A stretch of 64,000 bases of DNA from Ottelia alismoides (taxonomy: Eukaryota > Streptophyta > Magnoliopsida > Alismatales > Hydrocharitaceae). The position numbers and the translations under genes are program-made. The notes beneath the pieces were generated by a model. That model was not told the origin of the DNA, searched no databases, and worked only from the letters and a program-made list of their open reading frames with translations. This document shows positions 23,495 through 35,593 of the stretch, one piece after another. The stretch is taken from positions 62,001-126,000 of the forward strand of contig JAZKJV010005547.1 of assembly GCA_037367405.1 (NCBI GenBank), in the 5' to 3' direction. Every line of letters starts with the position of its first letter. Within the stretch, counting starts at the first letter, position 1.

Positions 23495-24110
23495 GACGTG
23501 CTCTTTGACTCACAACTTGTGTCTCGTACATGATTATCACTTCTATCTTCCTCTGTACATATCCATTGTCTATATCATTTATTCATTCTTCCGTTATGTA
23601 TACCACCCCGTCTTCATCCTATGATTTTGTTGTGCTTAGGACACGTCTTGTCATAAGTATAGGGGGTGCACACACTGAGTTGTTCTCTTTTCTATATTGC
23701 TTCTTTTCTTCTTTTCCTTTCCTATCTTCTTTATTCTTTGATCCCTCCATTGTCTCCTCTTCTTGTCTATACTTAGGGATATCTAACCCTAAGTATAGGG
23801 GGAGACAATCGGAGTATGATTTGCTCATTCACACCCTTGACCCTCCCTGCATTGTGTACAGTCTGCTATACTTAGGATTATTTGATACTAAGTATAGGGG
23901 GACTGTAGACTTCTCATTCGTTCATTTATTCCTTTATTTATTCTTTAGGCTTGCCTATACTTAGTACGAGTTATGTCTTCTCTTTTCTCTCCGATCTATG
24001 AGGACATAGCTCAAGCTAAGTACACGGGGGTCGTATATACTTCGTATATACTTTAGCCATAACTCGTACTTTCTTATTCTTACTAATAAAAATGGCTAAG
24101 TATACGTGTT
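23495..24110 (+). repeat. Post-pol cluster of PPT-like hairpins in B
   Basis: taagtataggggg occurs at 23654-23666. Two hairpins follow: ctatacttaggg/ccctaagtatag (23767-23778 and 23787-23798) and ctatacttag/ctaagtatag (23866-23875 and 23888-23897). Each 3' arm runs straight into ggggga-type purines, so it looks like a copy of the real PPT over 2 kb away. More degenerate copies continue to about 24110. Confidence 0.65.
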
Positions 24111-24814
24111 AGAATTCATTAAAAACTTTAATAAAAAGATGTTGATTATTCCTCAAATTCTTTTTTATATTTACTGATTAATAAATCAGGTGGAAATATT
24201 CTCTGCAAAATATTTAAAAATAGTCTGAAAAACTGCGTGAAAAATCTTTTGAAAACTATTTGGAAAATGTTTTGAACATGTTTTCAACCTTTGTAAAAAT
24301 ACTTTGGTTTGTAAAATTCTATTTTCTTTGTGTGAAATAAAATTTTGAAAAATGATTTGCAAATGGTTTGAAAAATGGTTGCAAAAATATTTTGAAAAAA
24401 TTATCTATACTGTTTAAAAACCTTTGCAAAATGATTTTTAAATGTGTGTACATGTTTGCAAAAACTGTTTGTAAAAATTATTTTGGACTATAGTTTTTCA
24501 AAATTATTTATAAAAACCTTTTTAAATAAGTTTGAGGAATACTTACATCACACCGGAATTCATTATATATACCTATAAAATTGATCACTTACCCTTGTAA
24601 ATTCTTAAAATCCACTTCTTGTATATATAAGAAGCACTCCCGTGTAAATATTTGTACCTAGTTTTAATCCAAAACCTTTGTTTTCAAAATAAAATCCCAA
24701 AAAACATTTGCAAAATTAAAATACAAAAACATTTGAAAATACTTTTGAAATATACAAAAAATGCATATGCATCATCTTTTCAAAAATCCATAAAAAGTTC
24801 AAAATCTTGAAAAT
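24111..24814 (+). other. AT-rich post-pol stretch of B
   Basis: Low-complexity DNA with recurring ttttgaaaa and tttgcaaaa words. Nothing coding was seen. It was removed from A by the same deletion that took RT to integrase. Confidence 0.5.
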
Positions 24815-24966
24815 AAGCATCACAAAAATATTTTCTGCATTATGCATAGCATTTGCATAGCATGAGCATTTTTCGGATTAAGTTTGATGGTTGAACAAAT
24901 CTAAGTAAAATCCGGAGATTGGAGCTTGATTGGAACTTAAAATCTACCTAATAACATGAACCTTTG

Positions 24967-25602
24967 AGGATCACGAGACTTGGTTCAATGGATTCTTGAC
25001 TGCCTAAGTAGAGTATTTCGGAACACATGCACGACTCTTGTTGATAATGACCTAACTTGGACACCTGCACCTTTCACATGGCTCAACTCAATTGGAATGG
25101 TGAGGGGATTGGATTTGCCGGTATGAGACGCACACAGGTGGAAACACTTGTCCTCCTCTAGGGAGGGAAGTGCTCCCCAACCCGTCCAGTGATGTGGAAG
25201 TCTAAAGACATGAGAGTGTGGGTTGCAATAAAGCTTTAAAAGAGGGATAGTCTACCAGCAGTAGTAGGAACTGGGTTTGAGGTACTTCAGGTCTAGTTGA
25301 CTTAATTCTTCAAGGATCACAGGACTTGGTTCAATGGATTCTTGACTGCCTAAGTAGAGTATTTCGGAACACACGCACGACTCTTGTTGATAATGACCTA
25401 ACCTGGACACCTGCACCTTTCACATGGCTCAACTCAGTTGGAATGGTGAGGGGATTGGATTTGCCGGTATGAGACGCACACAGGTGGAAACACTTGTCCT
25501 CCTCTAGGGAGGGAAGTGCTCCCCAACCCGTCCAGTGATGAGGAAGTCTAAAGACATGAGAGTGTGGGTTGCAATAAAGCTTCAAAAGAGGGATAGTCTA
25601 CT
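24967..25602 (+). repeat. Direct duplication (290-bp units) in the post-pol region of B
   Basis: 24967-25256 recurs at 25313-25602, offset 346 bp and separated by 56 bp. A has one copy (6313-6602) with the same 56-bp spacer sequence on its left. This is a duplication private to B or lost from A. Confidence 0.8.
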
Positions 25603-26262
25603 AGCTCAAGAGGAAAAACTCCTTATGTAAATGCTGCTGTAAATAGTATAAAAAAATGGACAGGCCTGTACAAAAATAAAATTCCTGCAAAGTATGTATA
25701 TATGTTGTAAAGTCAATAAGCAAGCTTGAGTCCCAAAGTCATATTATGTGAGCCTGCAGCTAGATGACTTGACTACACAGGTCTTGCATCCTAGGATAGG
25801 TAGCTACACTGGCTACTGTCCATTCTTCTCTTTACCCCCTCCTCTTGAGTTGATTGCCACTTGAACTTAGAAGGGAATACCCCGCTCCTCGAGGAAGGAG
25901 TCATTGGATTGGGGAATCATTGGGTTGTCATACTGGAGAAGTCATTCTATTTGCCATTCTAGTTGTGGAGAGCCACTATCACTTACACTGTACGAGTCAG
26001 ATTCATAGTCGTAAGGGTTTGTGTATGAGTTGAGATAATTCTGACCTGACTATTGAGGAGACTTGAGCAGAGTTTTAGGATTCTCAGGGACTGTTGGATT
26101 TCAAATCTGGTTCTCATTAAGGTTCCACACACACTAAAATTCCAAAGGTCTAACTTAAGCTCCAAACTTTGATTTTGTGAAGACAAGTTTGATAATTAAA
26201 CTAAATCCACTTTCTTCTTTTTCTTTTCTTTGTTCTTCTTTATGCACTTATTGCATAAGTGT

Positions 26263-26297
26263 TTGCTAGGGACTAGCAAAGGCAAAGTGTAGGGGGA
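26263..26297 (+). other. Hairpin and polypurine tract preceding the 3' LTR of B
   Basis: The stem ttgctag/ctagcaa (26263-26269 and 26273-26279) is followed by aagtgtaggggga ending at 26297. The LTR begins at TGATGAATCC (26298). Confidence 0.8.
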
Positions 26298-27900
26298 TGA
26301 TGAATCCACATTTCATCATCTTTATTCTATCATTTTGGCCTCAAAAACCTTGACAAATGCATGTAAATACGCTTAATTAGAGCATCTTAGCATTCATGCA
26401 TGGGCATGTAAATAGTGTATAAAATACTGTTTTTAAAGCCAAAATTATAGAATAAATAAAAGAAAAGAAAAAGAATAAAATATTGTAAATATTTCATGAC
26501 CCGAAACCCCGAGACCTAGGCATCTTGATGACTAGGTTGACAAGGAATAAAGTTGGGGGACATAAGGGCCAGAATACAATAAAAACACCTTTGTGTTTTC
26601 ATTTTGGGACCTATTTTTGGTTCCACTTTTTATACCTCAAATAAAGAAACTCTATACATGAAAGTTGTATATAATTAAATAAATAAAAATACAAAATTTA
26701 TTTCGTGCAAAAATACTGTACAGATAAAAAGTTATGATCTGAATAAAAATCCAAAATACAAACTTCTCAGACATGTATCTTGCAAATAAAAACTCGAAAT
26801 GCATCAAACTCACCTTTAATTGTATATAATTAATAAGCTATTTAATGAAGGTGGTTTCGCATTCGGCGGAGCTACGGTTTGAAAGTTGAGTTTTGGACCC
26901 CTATTGTATACTTGTACATGATAAAATATTCTTTTTATTATTTATTCATTATTTTTATAATTTTATATTTTTATAACTTTGTAAATATTGTTTATAATAA
27001 TTATGTATATTAAAATCAGAATAAAAACTCAAAGAAGACACAAAGTAAAATACTTGTATAAATAGCATACCTAGGTATAATACCTATACCGATACTTATA
27101 AAATTACTATTTATATTTTATTAAGTGTACAAAATACATCCGAAAAATAAAATAAAAATATATTTAAGTGTATAAAGATATTTTATAAATCTATAAAATA
27201 ATAAACAAAAATAAATAAATTAAATATATAAAATAAAAATAAAATAGTAAAATATATAGATATATATACCTATATAGGGCATAAAAGGTAACTTGTAATT
27301 ATATGCCTCATAAAAATAACTAAAAATCTCCATAAAATTATTTATAAAATAAGAAACATTTTTTATTCTATAACCTAAAATTAATAAATTCATTTACTAT
27401 TTTTTTTCGAATTTACAAATAATTTTGGCTCCGAATTTCCTAGTTGGTCCACGTGGACCAACCGCGGTCATCTGTTGACCTCGGTCAACTGCCTGACCGA
27501 GGTCTGCCACCTTCTGACAGCTCGATTCGAGCCCGATTTCGCCCAATTTCCGAGCCTAATCCTTGCGTCGTCCTCTCTCGATCCCTTCTTGGAAAAATTT
27601 TCCCTGATCATCACTAACCCACGCCACACCATCAGATCACGCAAAATCTCCATCATGTGCGCGTGGCCCTCGCTTGAAGAAGACGCCACCATCCTGTAGA
27701 TAGTCGACCCGCCACCTTCAAGCTTGGATTTGAACCCCCTTATCACCCGTTTCGCTCCCGTTTTGGTGCCCTTGAGTGAGAGGAAGGTGACAGTTTCTGC
27801 CTCCGCGTGCCAGATCGGTCGAGCAAGCATCAGGGCAGCTCCACCACCTCTGCCATTCGCTGGCGTCGCGGTTCCCCCACCTCTGGTTCCGGCCATCAAG

Positions 27901-28118
27901 GCATACTTCTTTTCCCCTTTTTTCGTTTCGCATTTTATTTCCCTTAGCTGTAGGATCAGAACCCCCCAAAAATCATCGAGTTCCATCCATCGATTCGCCT
28001 TCACGATCATCTCGCAGGAGCTCGCTCCGACCATCACTTCGCGCCGCCGTTCCCCGTCACCATCCGCTTCACCGACCTTCGAGGCATTTTGCCCTCGTTG
28101 GTCTTTATTTACTTGCAG
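27901..28118 (+). other. Candidate leader intron in the B LTR
   Basis: Donor-like catcaag/gcatac (A has gtatac at the same place) and acceptor tttacttgcag/gt at 28108-28118 bound 218 nt. Splicing is inferred from site consensus only. Confidence 0.4.
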
Positions 28119-28540
28119 GTCCACATACATCAAAGATACGCCTAGAGCTCGTTTTGAGCTTCGCCGGAGGATCCAGGAGCCCACCAGCTCCGCCGCTCTC
28201 TCCCGCGAACTCCGACCACCGTTGGAGCTTTTTGGAACCTCAGGCAACCAGAAGAGGACCCCAGGAGGTCGCAGCCCAACTTTGGAGCCCAACCATCGCC
28301 GGAGGACGGAGATTTAGCTCAGGGAAGCTCGCCTCGCCGGCGTTGCTTCCTTGTTCTTCCTCATCGCCTCTCCACCGTCAGATCGGGCCACACCTCCAGA
28401 TCCAGCAGCGACCGTCCGATCTTCCCCAGCAATCACCGTCCGATCCTCCAGAGGAGATCTAATCGCAACCATCCGCTGCGAACCGTCATCGCGCGTTGTG
28501 CGCACGCCACGTGGATGAGTGACCACCTCCCAGCCGTCCG

Positions 28541-29060
28541 ATCGCGCACGAGGTGTTTAGGCGTGGGTATTTTGCTCCTACACCCCCGCCATTTTCGCAT
28601 TTTATTTTTAGTCCAGAAACTTTTATTTTTAGTTTAAATATTTTTGTAATATTTACATCCAAACCCCCATAGTTTTCATATTTGCACTTAGGTCTAGTCC
28701 ACGTCACCTCACGTGACTCGTGCACGTAGGGTGGTGGGTATTTTGCAGAGACCCCCTGAGGGCTTGTCTATTTCGATTTGGTCCATGAACATTTTAATTA
28801 AGTTGTAATATTTTGGTGAAATTGCATCTGATCCCCCTGGAACTTTGTAAAATTACAAAAATACCCATGCTAGGTCACGTGCTTAGTGCAAGTGAGTTGG
28901 ATATTTTGCAGTGAACCCCCTCCGAGTTTGGGTATTTATTTTTAGTCCAGAAAATTGACTTTAATGTTATATATTTTGGAAAAATTGCATGTAGGCCCTT
29001 GGACTTCTGTGTATTTACGTTTATGCCCTTGCTAGTATTGTATTTTTGCTTGGATGTTTG
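28541..29060 (+). repeat. Degenerate repeats in U5 of B
   Basis: Three to four diverged units share a gggtattttgc-type start, a cccc-rich centre and a ttattttagtccagaaa-type end (around 28565, 28737, 28890 and 28985). Units differ in length and no exact period is visible. Confidence 0.45.
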
Positions 29061-30071
29061 CATTTGTTTCATGCATCATTTTAACTCGAAAAATTACCAA
29101 AAAAATACCATAGGTTCCTGTTGCATTGTAGTTTAAGCTATATTTTTAGTTTGCATTTTTATTGCATTTCCATATTTATTAAAAATAAAAAACATGCTTT
29201 TTCAGCACTATTTGCATTAGAAATACATAAAAATTATAAAAAGTCTTTTAAAAAATCCGAGAAAAATATATTTAGTGTGTTTTTTTATTTTCTGACCAAA
29301 AATCCCTATAAATTACAAAAGAAAACCCCTAAAAATAGCAAAATTCTCAAAATCTTCATAAAAATCTTAAAATCTCTACAAAAATCCTAAAAATCTAATT
29401 TTTATCTCTGAATTTTCTTTATTGAATTATCTTTAGTTTAAAATTAGTTTGGAAAATTTTCTCTATTGTTTGCTATTTTATTCCCCCATTTTTGTCCCAT
29501 CCTTTTATTTTCTATATTGTTTTCAACATTTTTAATTTTAAAAATACCAAAAATATTCAGAAAAATCTCTAAAATCATAAAAACATCATAAAATTATAAA
29601 AAGCCCAAAAAGATTTCATTCCTGATTTTTGAGTATTTTTACATAATTTTTATAAGACCCTATCCCTCTCTTTTCTTATATTATATATATATTCTAAAAA
29701 AAGTATAAAATATAAAATGAAAATACAAAATCAGTAAATTAAAAACCCAGATATAAAAATATAAAATCAAAAATTAAATAAAAAATATAAAATTAAAAAC
29801 CCACAAAAATTTGCATATTTGTAGGTAATTGATCATACATTCACACTTTGTGGTTCTATCTTGTTTGCTCCCTGTGTTCGACCTCTACGCACTTGCACTA
29901 TACACATATTCTGTAGAGTTATAATAAATTTTAACTCTACCTTTGCTTGTCATTGTTTGATTCGATATCGTGGGTTAATTGTTGTTTGTAGTCCGGATTT
30001 CGTGTGGTCGATTCAGCGATTGAGTTCCCGCCTTGTGTGGAACTTAAGGCTATCAATCTTTGGCATCAACA

Positions 30072-31583
30072 GCCGTCACTGAAACTCACACGATGGCTTT
30101 GTGTCCTCTTTGAGATAGATATGGTGGGAGCACATGGCCTGACTTATCCCTGGACAGCTACGCTCCATCCTATCGCCTTGCGATTCCTTTCAAGAACCTC
30201 CATCAAACGAGATTCTTGCTCTCCAGTCAAATCCGCTAAGATAATGATTGGGTACATCTCATGCTCACCTGCAAGGAATCCATACTTCAGCGACTGCGGC
30301 AAAGGCTTCATCTCTGGGCAACTGGGAGCTGGCAAATTTAGCTTATGAAATGTCTGAGTGAATGCAACCAAATCGGAATGTGAGAACTCTCGCTGATCAT
30401 GAATATATGGTGAAGACGACCCTGTTGGTATGTCTATACTCGGTGCTGGCTCAATCTCCACCCTAGTTGTTGGCTCTATGGGAATTAGACAAGGCAAATA
30501 ATCATCGAAATCTTCCCAGTCTATATCTAAATCCGAGGGATCTGAATCGGAATTACAAGAAATGTACTCTGCTTCGCTATCCAAAACGCGGTCGTCAGCC
30601 TCGAATGCGTCCTCGGCCAAGAGTGTGCTCTTCGAACTCTCATCTACTGAAAGCTGTAACTTTGTGGTAGCTGAATGTGAGAGAAGAGCTTGTGAAACTG
30701 GGTCAGTCCCAGCAGCTTCATCATCAGTGATCACAAAATCACACTCCTGGTGGACGTCTCGCTCTGCCTCGGTCATCTGCTCTGCATCGTTGAACTTCTC
30801 TGAGCAAGTTGAATCTCGCGCCCTGGTCTAGTCGATAGTCTCTATTTGTATACTCTCACCGTCGACGTGAAAGTATACCTTCCCGCTATCATGGTCGGAC
30901 ACCGCCTTGGCTGTGACCAAGAATGGCCGTCCTAGAATGATGTGGATATCTGTTACAGAGTCAAGGATCTCCATGTCCAATAATACGAAGTCCACGGGGA
31001 ATTTCAGACCCTGAATTGTGATGACCACATCCTTCAACAACCCCTTCGGCCACTTGATAGATTGATCAGTAAACTGAAGGACTATCCTGCTCTGTATAAG
31101 AGGGCCAAACTCGAATCGGTCGAGTAAGGCTGCCCGAAGGAGGTTGATGAAAGAGTCGTTGTCTACTAAAGTATGATCGAATCTCTGCTCTTGAATGTGG
31201 CATCTGACATAGAGAGCTCATGCATCTGGCCTCTTGGCTGGCAAACGGTTCTGGATCGCGAAGCAAGTGGCACAGGTGAGCACGCAGATCTCTGCATGAT
31301 GGTTCCTTCTCTTCCTACGGATGGTAGTCTTCTCTCTCAAGTTCTTTTGGAAGAGAGGGATGTGCCTAAGTACCTCCTGTAGAGTCAGCTGATTATAAAA
31401 GTTGTCTATCATCTGCTGGCTGAACTCTAACTGCTGGGTGTTTTTAGGATTTTCTTTTTTATTCCCCTTCGCCAAGCAAAGTGCTTCAGGGAAGGGGATG
31501 GGTGGACCCTCCTCAGATAGAGGGCTAGGAATAGGTTCTTGTTGCTGTGAGGGAATGGAATCCATACAATGGTCATCATGCAT
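30072..31583 (-). pseudogene. pol: Pol fragment of element C: protease and edge of RT
   Basis: Starts at MHDDHCMDS (ATG 31583), matching A at 4292. It contains QLEFSQQMIDNFYNQL, a basic RRKRR patch, and protease with active-site codons DNDS (31163-31152) where A has DNGS. The distal signature is HIILGRPF (about 30950), and the acidic linker has SDPSDLDIDWEDFDDY (about 30530). The RT entry GWSV is followed by decayed sequence that can be followed to 30072. Frame breaks and stops occur, including near 31215 and at 30826-30828. Non-functional. Confidence 0.8.
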
Positions 31584-31620
31584 CACATATAGGCTCGATG
31601 AAGATGAAGAAAGCTTTCCT

Positions 31621-34216
31621 TTACTTTTTAATCTTGTTGATATTGTCCAGAGATACAAAAACAAGAGGAGACACGGCTGGAATAGAGATGGTGGCATCAA
31701 CACCACCCACGGCTTCGGTCTTCGCAGCATCGGTACCGCGCTCTGGCTCTGCATCAACTCGAATTGTGGCATCAATACCACCGACTGCATCTGGAGAAGC
31801 GACGACCTCAGTACCGTTGACTGGATCATCATCCCCGATGGCATCAGCACCATCGTCATCAACATCATCATTAGTGGAATCAGCTCTGTTGTCCTCCTCG
31901 TCTGGCGCTCCTGGCTCATCATGGTGTCGTTGCTCAGATGAGGCTCCGTCGGCTGGCATCCTACCGCTCCTAAGTGACACAAAATCAGCATCAAATGTGT
32001 ATGAAGAAATATCACCCAATGGCTCACTAGGAGTGGTGGTCTGTATGAACTGTACCTGCTCAGACTTCCTCTTGAGGTTGTTCGGATTGGGCTCGATTTG
32101 AGCAGGTATGGCGGACTTGCCCTTTATGATCTCCATCATCTCCTGCCTAAAATCGTCCATCTCCCACCTGGAAGATGCCTGCTGGTTTGAGAGTAGGCAT
32201 GCTAGATCATCAAGAGTTGGGTTCTCATAGGTTGGTCCATGAGAACCGGACGGGGTGCTTCACTGAAAATGAGACTGGCTCTGGTACTGGTGAGGGGAGA
32301 GGTTGAGTGAATTGCTGAGGCTGTTGCTGCCTCCATTGTTGTCCCTGTTGGTAAGGACGAGGACCCGACTGGTGATACTGTGGCTGGGGGGAGTACTGGG
32401 GCTGCTGCTGCGGCTGGCTGAACTGTTCACCCTGAGCTGGAGGTTGTTGCTGGGATGAGGTGCCTCCGGTAGACCACCTGAATCCGGGATGATCTTGGTG
32501 GATCCCGGGCTGCTGCCGGTCATACCAAATCCCGTTGACTTCCATCAACGACTCTTGCTCGTAAGGGAATGGGGGAAGAACTATCAGGGGCTGATCCTGC
32601 TGATATACCACCATCTGAGTGTCCTGAGATGGCGGTGGCTGAGAGTAGTGCTGTTGCTACGGTTGAACCAGCTCCGCCTGGATGTGGTGAACCTGGCGGT
32701 ACTGGTCGGAGTGCTGAGAAGAGTTGTTGCTCGGATCGGCCTGTGACCTGAGACGGGGCTGAGAAGCTGTGTGTGCCTCCTAGAGACACATGATATGGGT
32801 CTTCATGTCACTGAGGGTCTGTGTTAACTGGTCGATCTGCATCGTGCCCTGTCACTGCTTCTTCTCGATAATCTCTATGCAGTCCAACTTCTCGCTAATG
32901 ATACCCATATCAGTTGCCAATGACTCTTCCTATGTTGCTGCTGCTGACGAAGTGGATGGACCCGCATCAATCCGTGCTATCCTCTGATAGGACACGACCT
33001 GTGGGAGGGGCTTCCCCTGTGTGTAGACTCGAGTCTGGGACATTACTGTACAGTTCTCTGTCATCTCCTCATGGATGGACCAGACCTGGTCCTCATCCTT
33101 GGCGAAGTAGGAGCCCCCACAAGAAGCATTGACAAGCCCCTACAGCTCCGGTGTCAGCTCACAAAAGAAACTCTGTACTAAGTTGGGCTTGGATATGTCA
33201 TGGTATGCACACCAGTCGATGAGCTCATGACATTGATCCCACGCCTCATGGAACGGTTCGTTGGGGATCATGGTGTTGTTGATCAGAGCTCGAGCTGCGT
33301 TGGTCCGACCGAGTGGATAATACTTGTTCAAGTACTCGGTCCGGAGCTGCTCCCAAGTGGTAATGTATCTCCCTAAATGCTTCAGCCAGTAGGCTACTAT
33401 GTCAACGAGGGAGAATGGAAACGCTATCATCTTGATAGTGTCCTCGTCCACGAATCTATCATGGACTGTGCTGCAGATTATCTCAAACTCATGTAAGTGC
33501 AGATGTGGCTCCTCGGTGGCTAGCCCATGAAACTTGGGCAAGAGCTGGATTGTCTGGGGGATGAGTTTGAAGTTGTCCAGAATCTCAGGGAGCTGGATCC
33601 AACGATGGGTGAGGGTTGCACCAGGGTTGTGCAACTGCCTCATCGATCGTGGTTGTTTGGCTGGCTCTGGCTGATCATCCGGGTGTCCATCTCCTCCTCC
33701 TCCTCCAGGTGCTGGGATGTCTCCACCGGCATGTCGCTACAGATCTCCTCTGTCGTCTCGCATATGTGCTAACTCTCGACACACCTCTACCATAAAGGCT
33801 CCTTGATCTCTAATCTGTCTCTGCATCATCTTCAGGGAGGCCAGTAGTGTATTGTTGATGGCGCCCTGATCTAAAACATAGGTAGAACCCTAGGGTTGTC
33901 CATCGGTGCGCTCCTCACTGCTGGCCATCTCGTGGGTCTCTGCAAAGGCAAAAGACCCCAACTCAGATGTCGTTAAATGAATAAATAGTTGTGTTGGTCT
34001 CTACTCGGGCACCTCAGGACCGGAAGAAGGGTGGTCAAGGTGGAACATGGCGAAACCAAACTCGAGTTCGGAGAGTGAGTCTAGGCTCCTCAGAACCTCC
34101 CTAGATGAATGAGGCGGAGTGCTCGAGAGAGGGTCTACCAAAGGTAGTCTAAGGGATCTTCGTCCCATCATCGTGATATAGGGATGGAATGCGGATGATA
34201 TCTGGAAAGCAAACAA
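31621..34216 (-). pseudogene. gag: Gag of element C, disrupted
   Basis: The N-terminus MMGRRSLRLPLVDPLSS (34216) matches A. The Retrotrans_gag core (33643-33140) reads WEQLRTEYLNKYYPLGRTN and FHEAWDQCHELIDWCAYHD. A Gln/Pro-rich region (32614-32225) has the DHPGFRWSTGG motif, followed by MDDFRQEMMEIIKGK and NPNNLKRKSE (about 32160-32060). The acidic tail has recurring Gly-x-Asp-Ala units (31900-31650). No zinc knuckle was seen. Stops and frame shifts separate these blocks. Confidence 0.8.
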
Positions 34217-35572
34217 GACCAGCAGTCAAACCCCCAATTCATCTACTCAACACGAGAGCTGATTACCGTAAATGATCAGTCGATTATCTTATCAATTTTA
34301 TTTTAGGTGATAAATCAGTCTTATAGAGCGATTAAGCGAGATGGTAGGAACCTGATGCTCCTAAGAGACTGATCCAATCCCAAAGCTAGATCTTTCCCAA
34401 CCAATACGAATTGCGGACTGTTTACCGGCTACCCGATCAATTCAATCTGTTAAGGATGTCACGGTTCACTTTACCAGTTACTGGAGAGATCCTCACTGGA
34501 GAACGACTAACCCCAAGACCAGTAGTCTAACGGAAGTTCAGGTGTGGCTCTATCCTAGTGTGCGGGGCACTCTCTCGCTTAAGCAAACCAACCAATGAGG
34601 GGGTGACTCTCCCCAAAACAAATGTTTCTATGTGAGATGTCTTTTAATATCAAGTTTGCTTTAACAGTCCCAAATTTTATTGCTTTTCTCTTTGTAAATA
34701 TTTTCAAAAACAAACAACACCTAACAAATTTTTTGATCTCCTGATTTATTTTAAGTCCAAAACCAGGGGAAAAGTCAAAAAAGCCGATGCGCGATCAAAC
34801 ATGATAATGCATGCAAAGTATGAGATGTGTACCTGACTCCAACACTCTACATGCATGGTGATCCGCACAAAAATGAAAAGACTGAATTAAAACTAATCTA
34901 AATGATGCACTAAGAAAATGACCATAGATGAGCGATTTCTAAAGATCGTGGAGAACGATAGTTAACTGATCAAAGAGAGAGATCGATGTCCGGTCTCGAA
35001 TGTCGATTAGTGTCCGCCACAATAGATCGTGCATGCGTTGTATATGACCTCTAGCGGCATGTGACCTCTCAATCAATCGAGTTAACTTTTTATCTTAAAT
35101 TATTAATAAGGTCCAATTACACTCTATAGGTACAAGCAATCTATTAGGGATTGTGCCTTAAGTTATTTACGTCACAATCAATAAAAATCCTAAGTCTAGG
35201 GGCTAAATTTTGCGGGAATCAAAAGGAAAAAATGCGATGAAATCAAAACCGATGAAAAACGTTGTGAGGTCCCCCGAGCACACCGGTGCTCGGCGGAACG
35301 GCCCCCGATAAGTCTAAGAGAGTCCAAGTGTCCCAAAATTATTACAAAAATAATAAATGAATTTGCTGAAATGAAAAACTAATCTATTTCTACTCTATCT
35401 ATTATAACTACTCTCTACTGCTCCTCCTGCTCCTCCTCTAGTATGGGTCTCCTCCAAAATATCCTCGGGTGGTTCCTCGCACAAAGAGCAAATCAGGATA
35501 AATGTCAGAAAATAGTTATAACAGATAGAGAAAAAATAGGTAAAAAGTCTGAAAAAGATTACTAAGCCGTGC
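34217..35572 (-). other. Non-coding leader of element C
   Basis: Shares the block at 34580-34690 with A and D leaders. No gene seen. It corresponds to A 311-1735. Confidence 0.55.
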
Positions 35573-35590
35573 TCCCCGACAATAGCGCCA
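35573..35590 (-). other. Decayed tRNA-Asp primer-binding site of element C
   Basis: The reverse complement reads tggcgctattgtcgggga: three changes from the perfect Asp-tRNA complement, all of transition type. It lies 3 bp from the LTR edge (35594). Confidence 0.8.
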
Positions 35591-35593
35591 TTC

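Larger units (their letters stand above)
19690..30071 (+). mobile_element. Element B: Athila-like Ty3 retrotransposon, 5'-truncated
   Basis: Contains a gag tail (19690-20368), the acidic linker, RT, RNase H and integrase (20369-23494), a long non-coding post-pol region, PPT (ending 26297) and a complete 3.77-kb 3' LTR (26298-30071). The 5' LTR, PBS and N-terminal gag are gone at the 19689/19690 junction. Protease was lost by a separate internal deletion at 20369. It is the sister of A and keeps the pol domains that A lacks. Confidence 0.87.
26298..30071 (+). repeat. Complete 3' LTR of element B
   Basis: 3774 bp, beginning TGATGAATCC after the PPT and ending ...ggcatcaaca, the same end as A's 5' LTR at 290. 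AT-rich U3; G-box palindrome (27443-27462); damaged TATA (tagatag, 27697-27703, versus TATATAG in A); GC-rich leader; candidate leader intron 27901-28118 with a GC instead of GT donor; then an AT-rich U5 with degenerate repeats. It abuts element C at 30072 with no spacer. Confidence 0.85.

Noticed and set aside
23530..23964. A 144-residue hydrophobic open frame (Ile/Phe/Tyr/Ser-rich) after pol in B, possible env-like protein
   Set aside because: It spans the PPT-like hairpins and T/C-rich low-complexity DNA, has no counterpart in C, and lacks glycosylation or fusion-type features.
27468..28317. A 274-residue minus-strand and a 197-residue plus-strand open frame in the B LTR
   Set aside because: They overlap each other in the GC-rich promoter and leader part, are broken in the equivalent A LTR and show no domain. 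Treated as chance frames.
29121..29390. Lys/Asn/Ile-rich open frame in U5 of B
   Set aside because: AT-rich low-complexity DNA inside an LTR; no homologue recognised.
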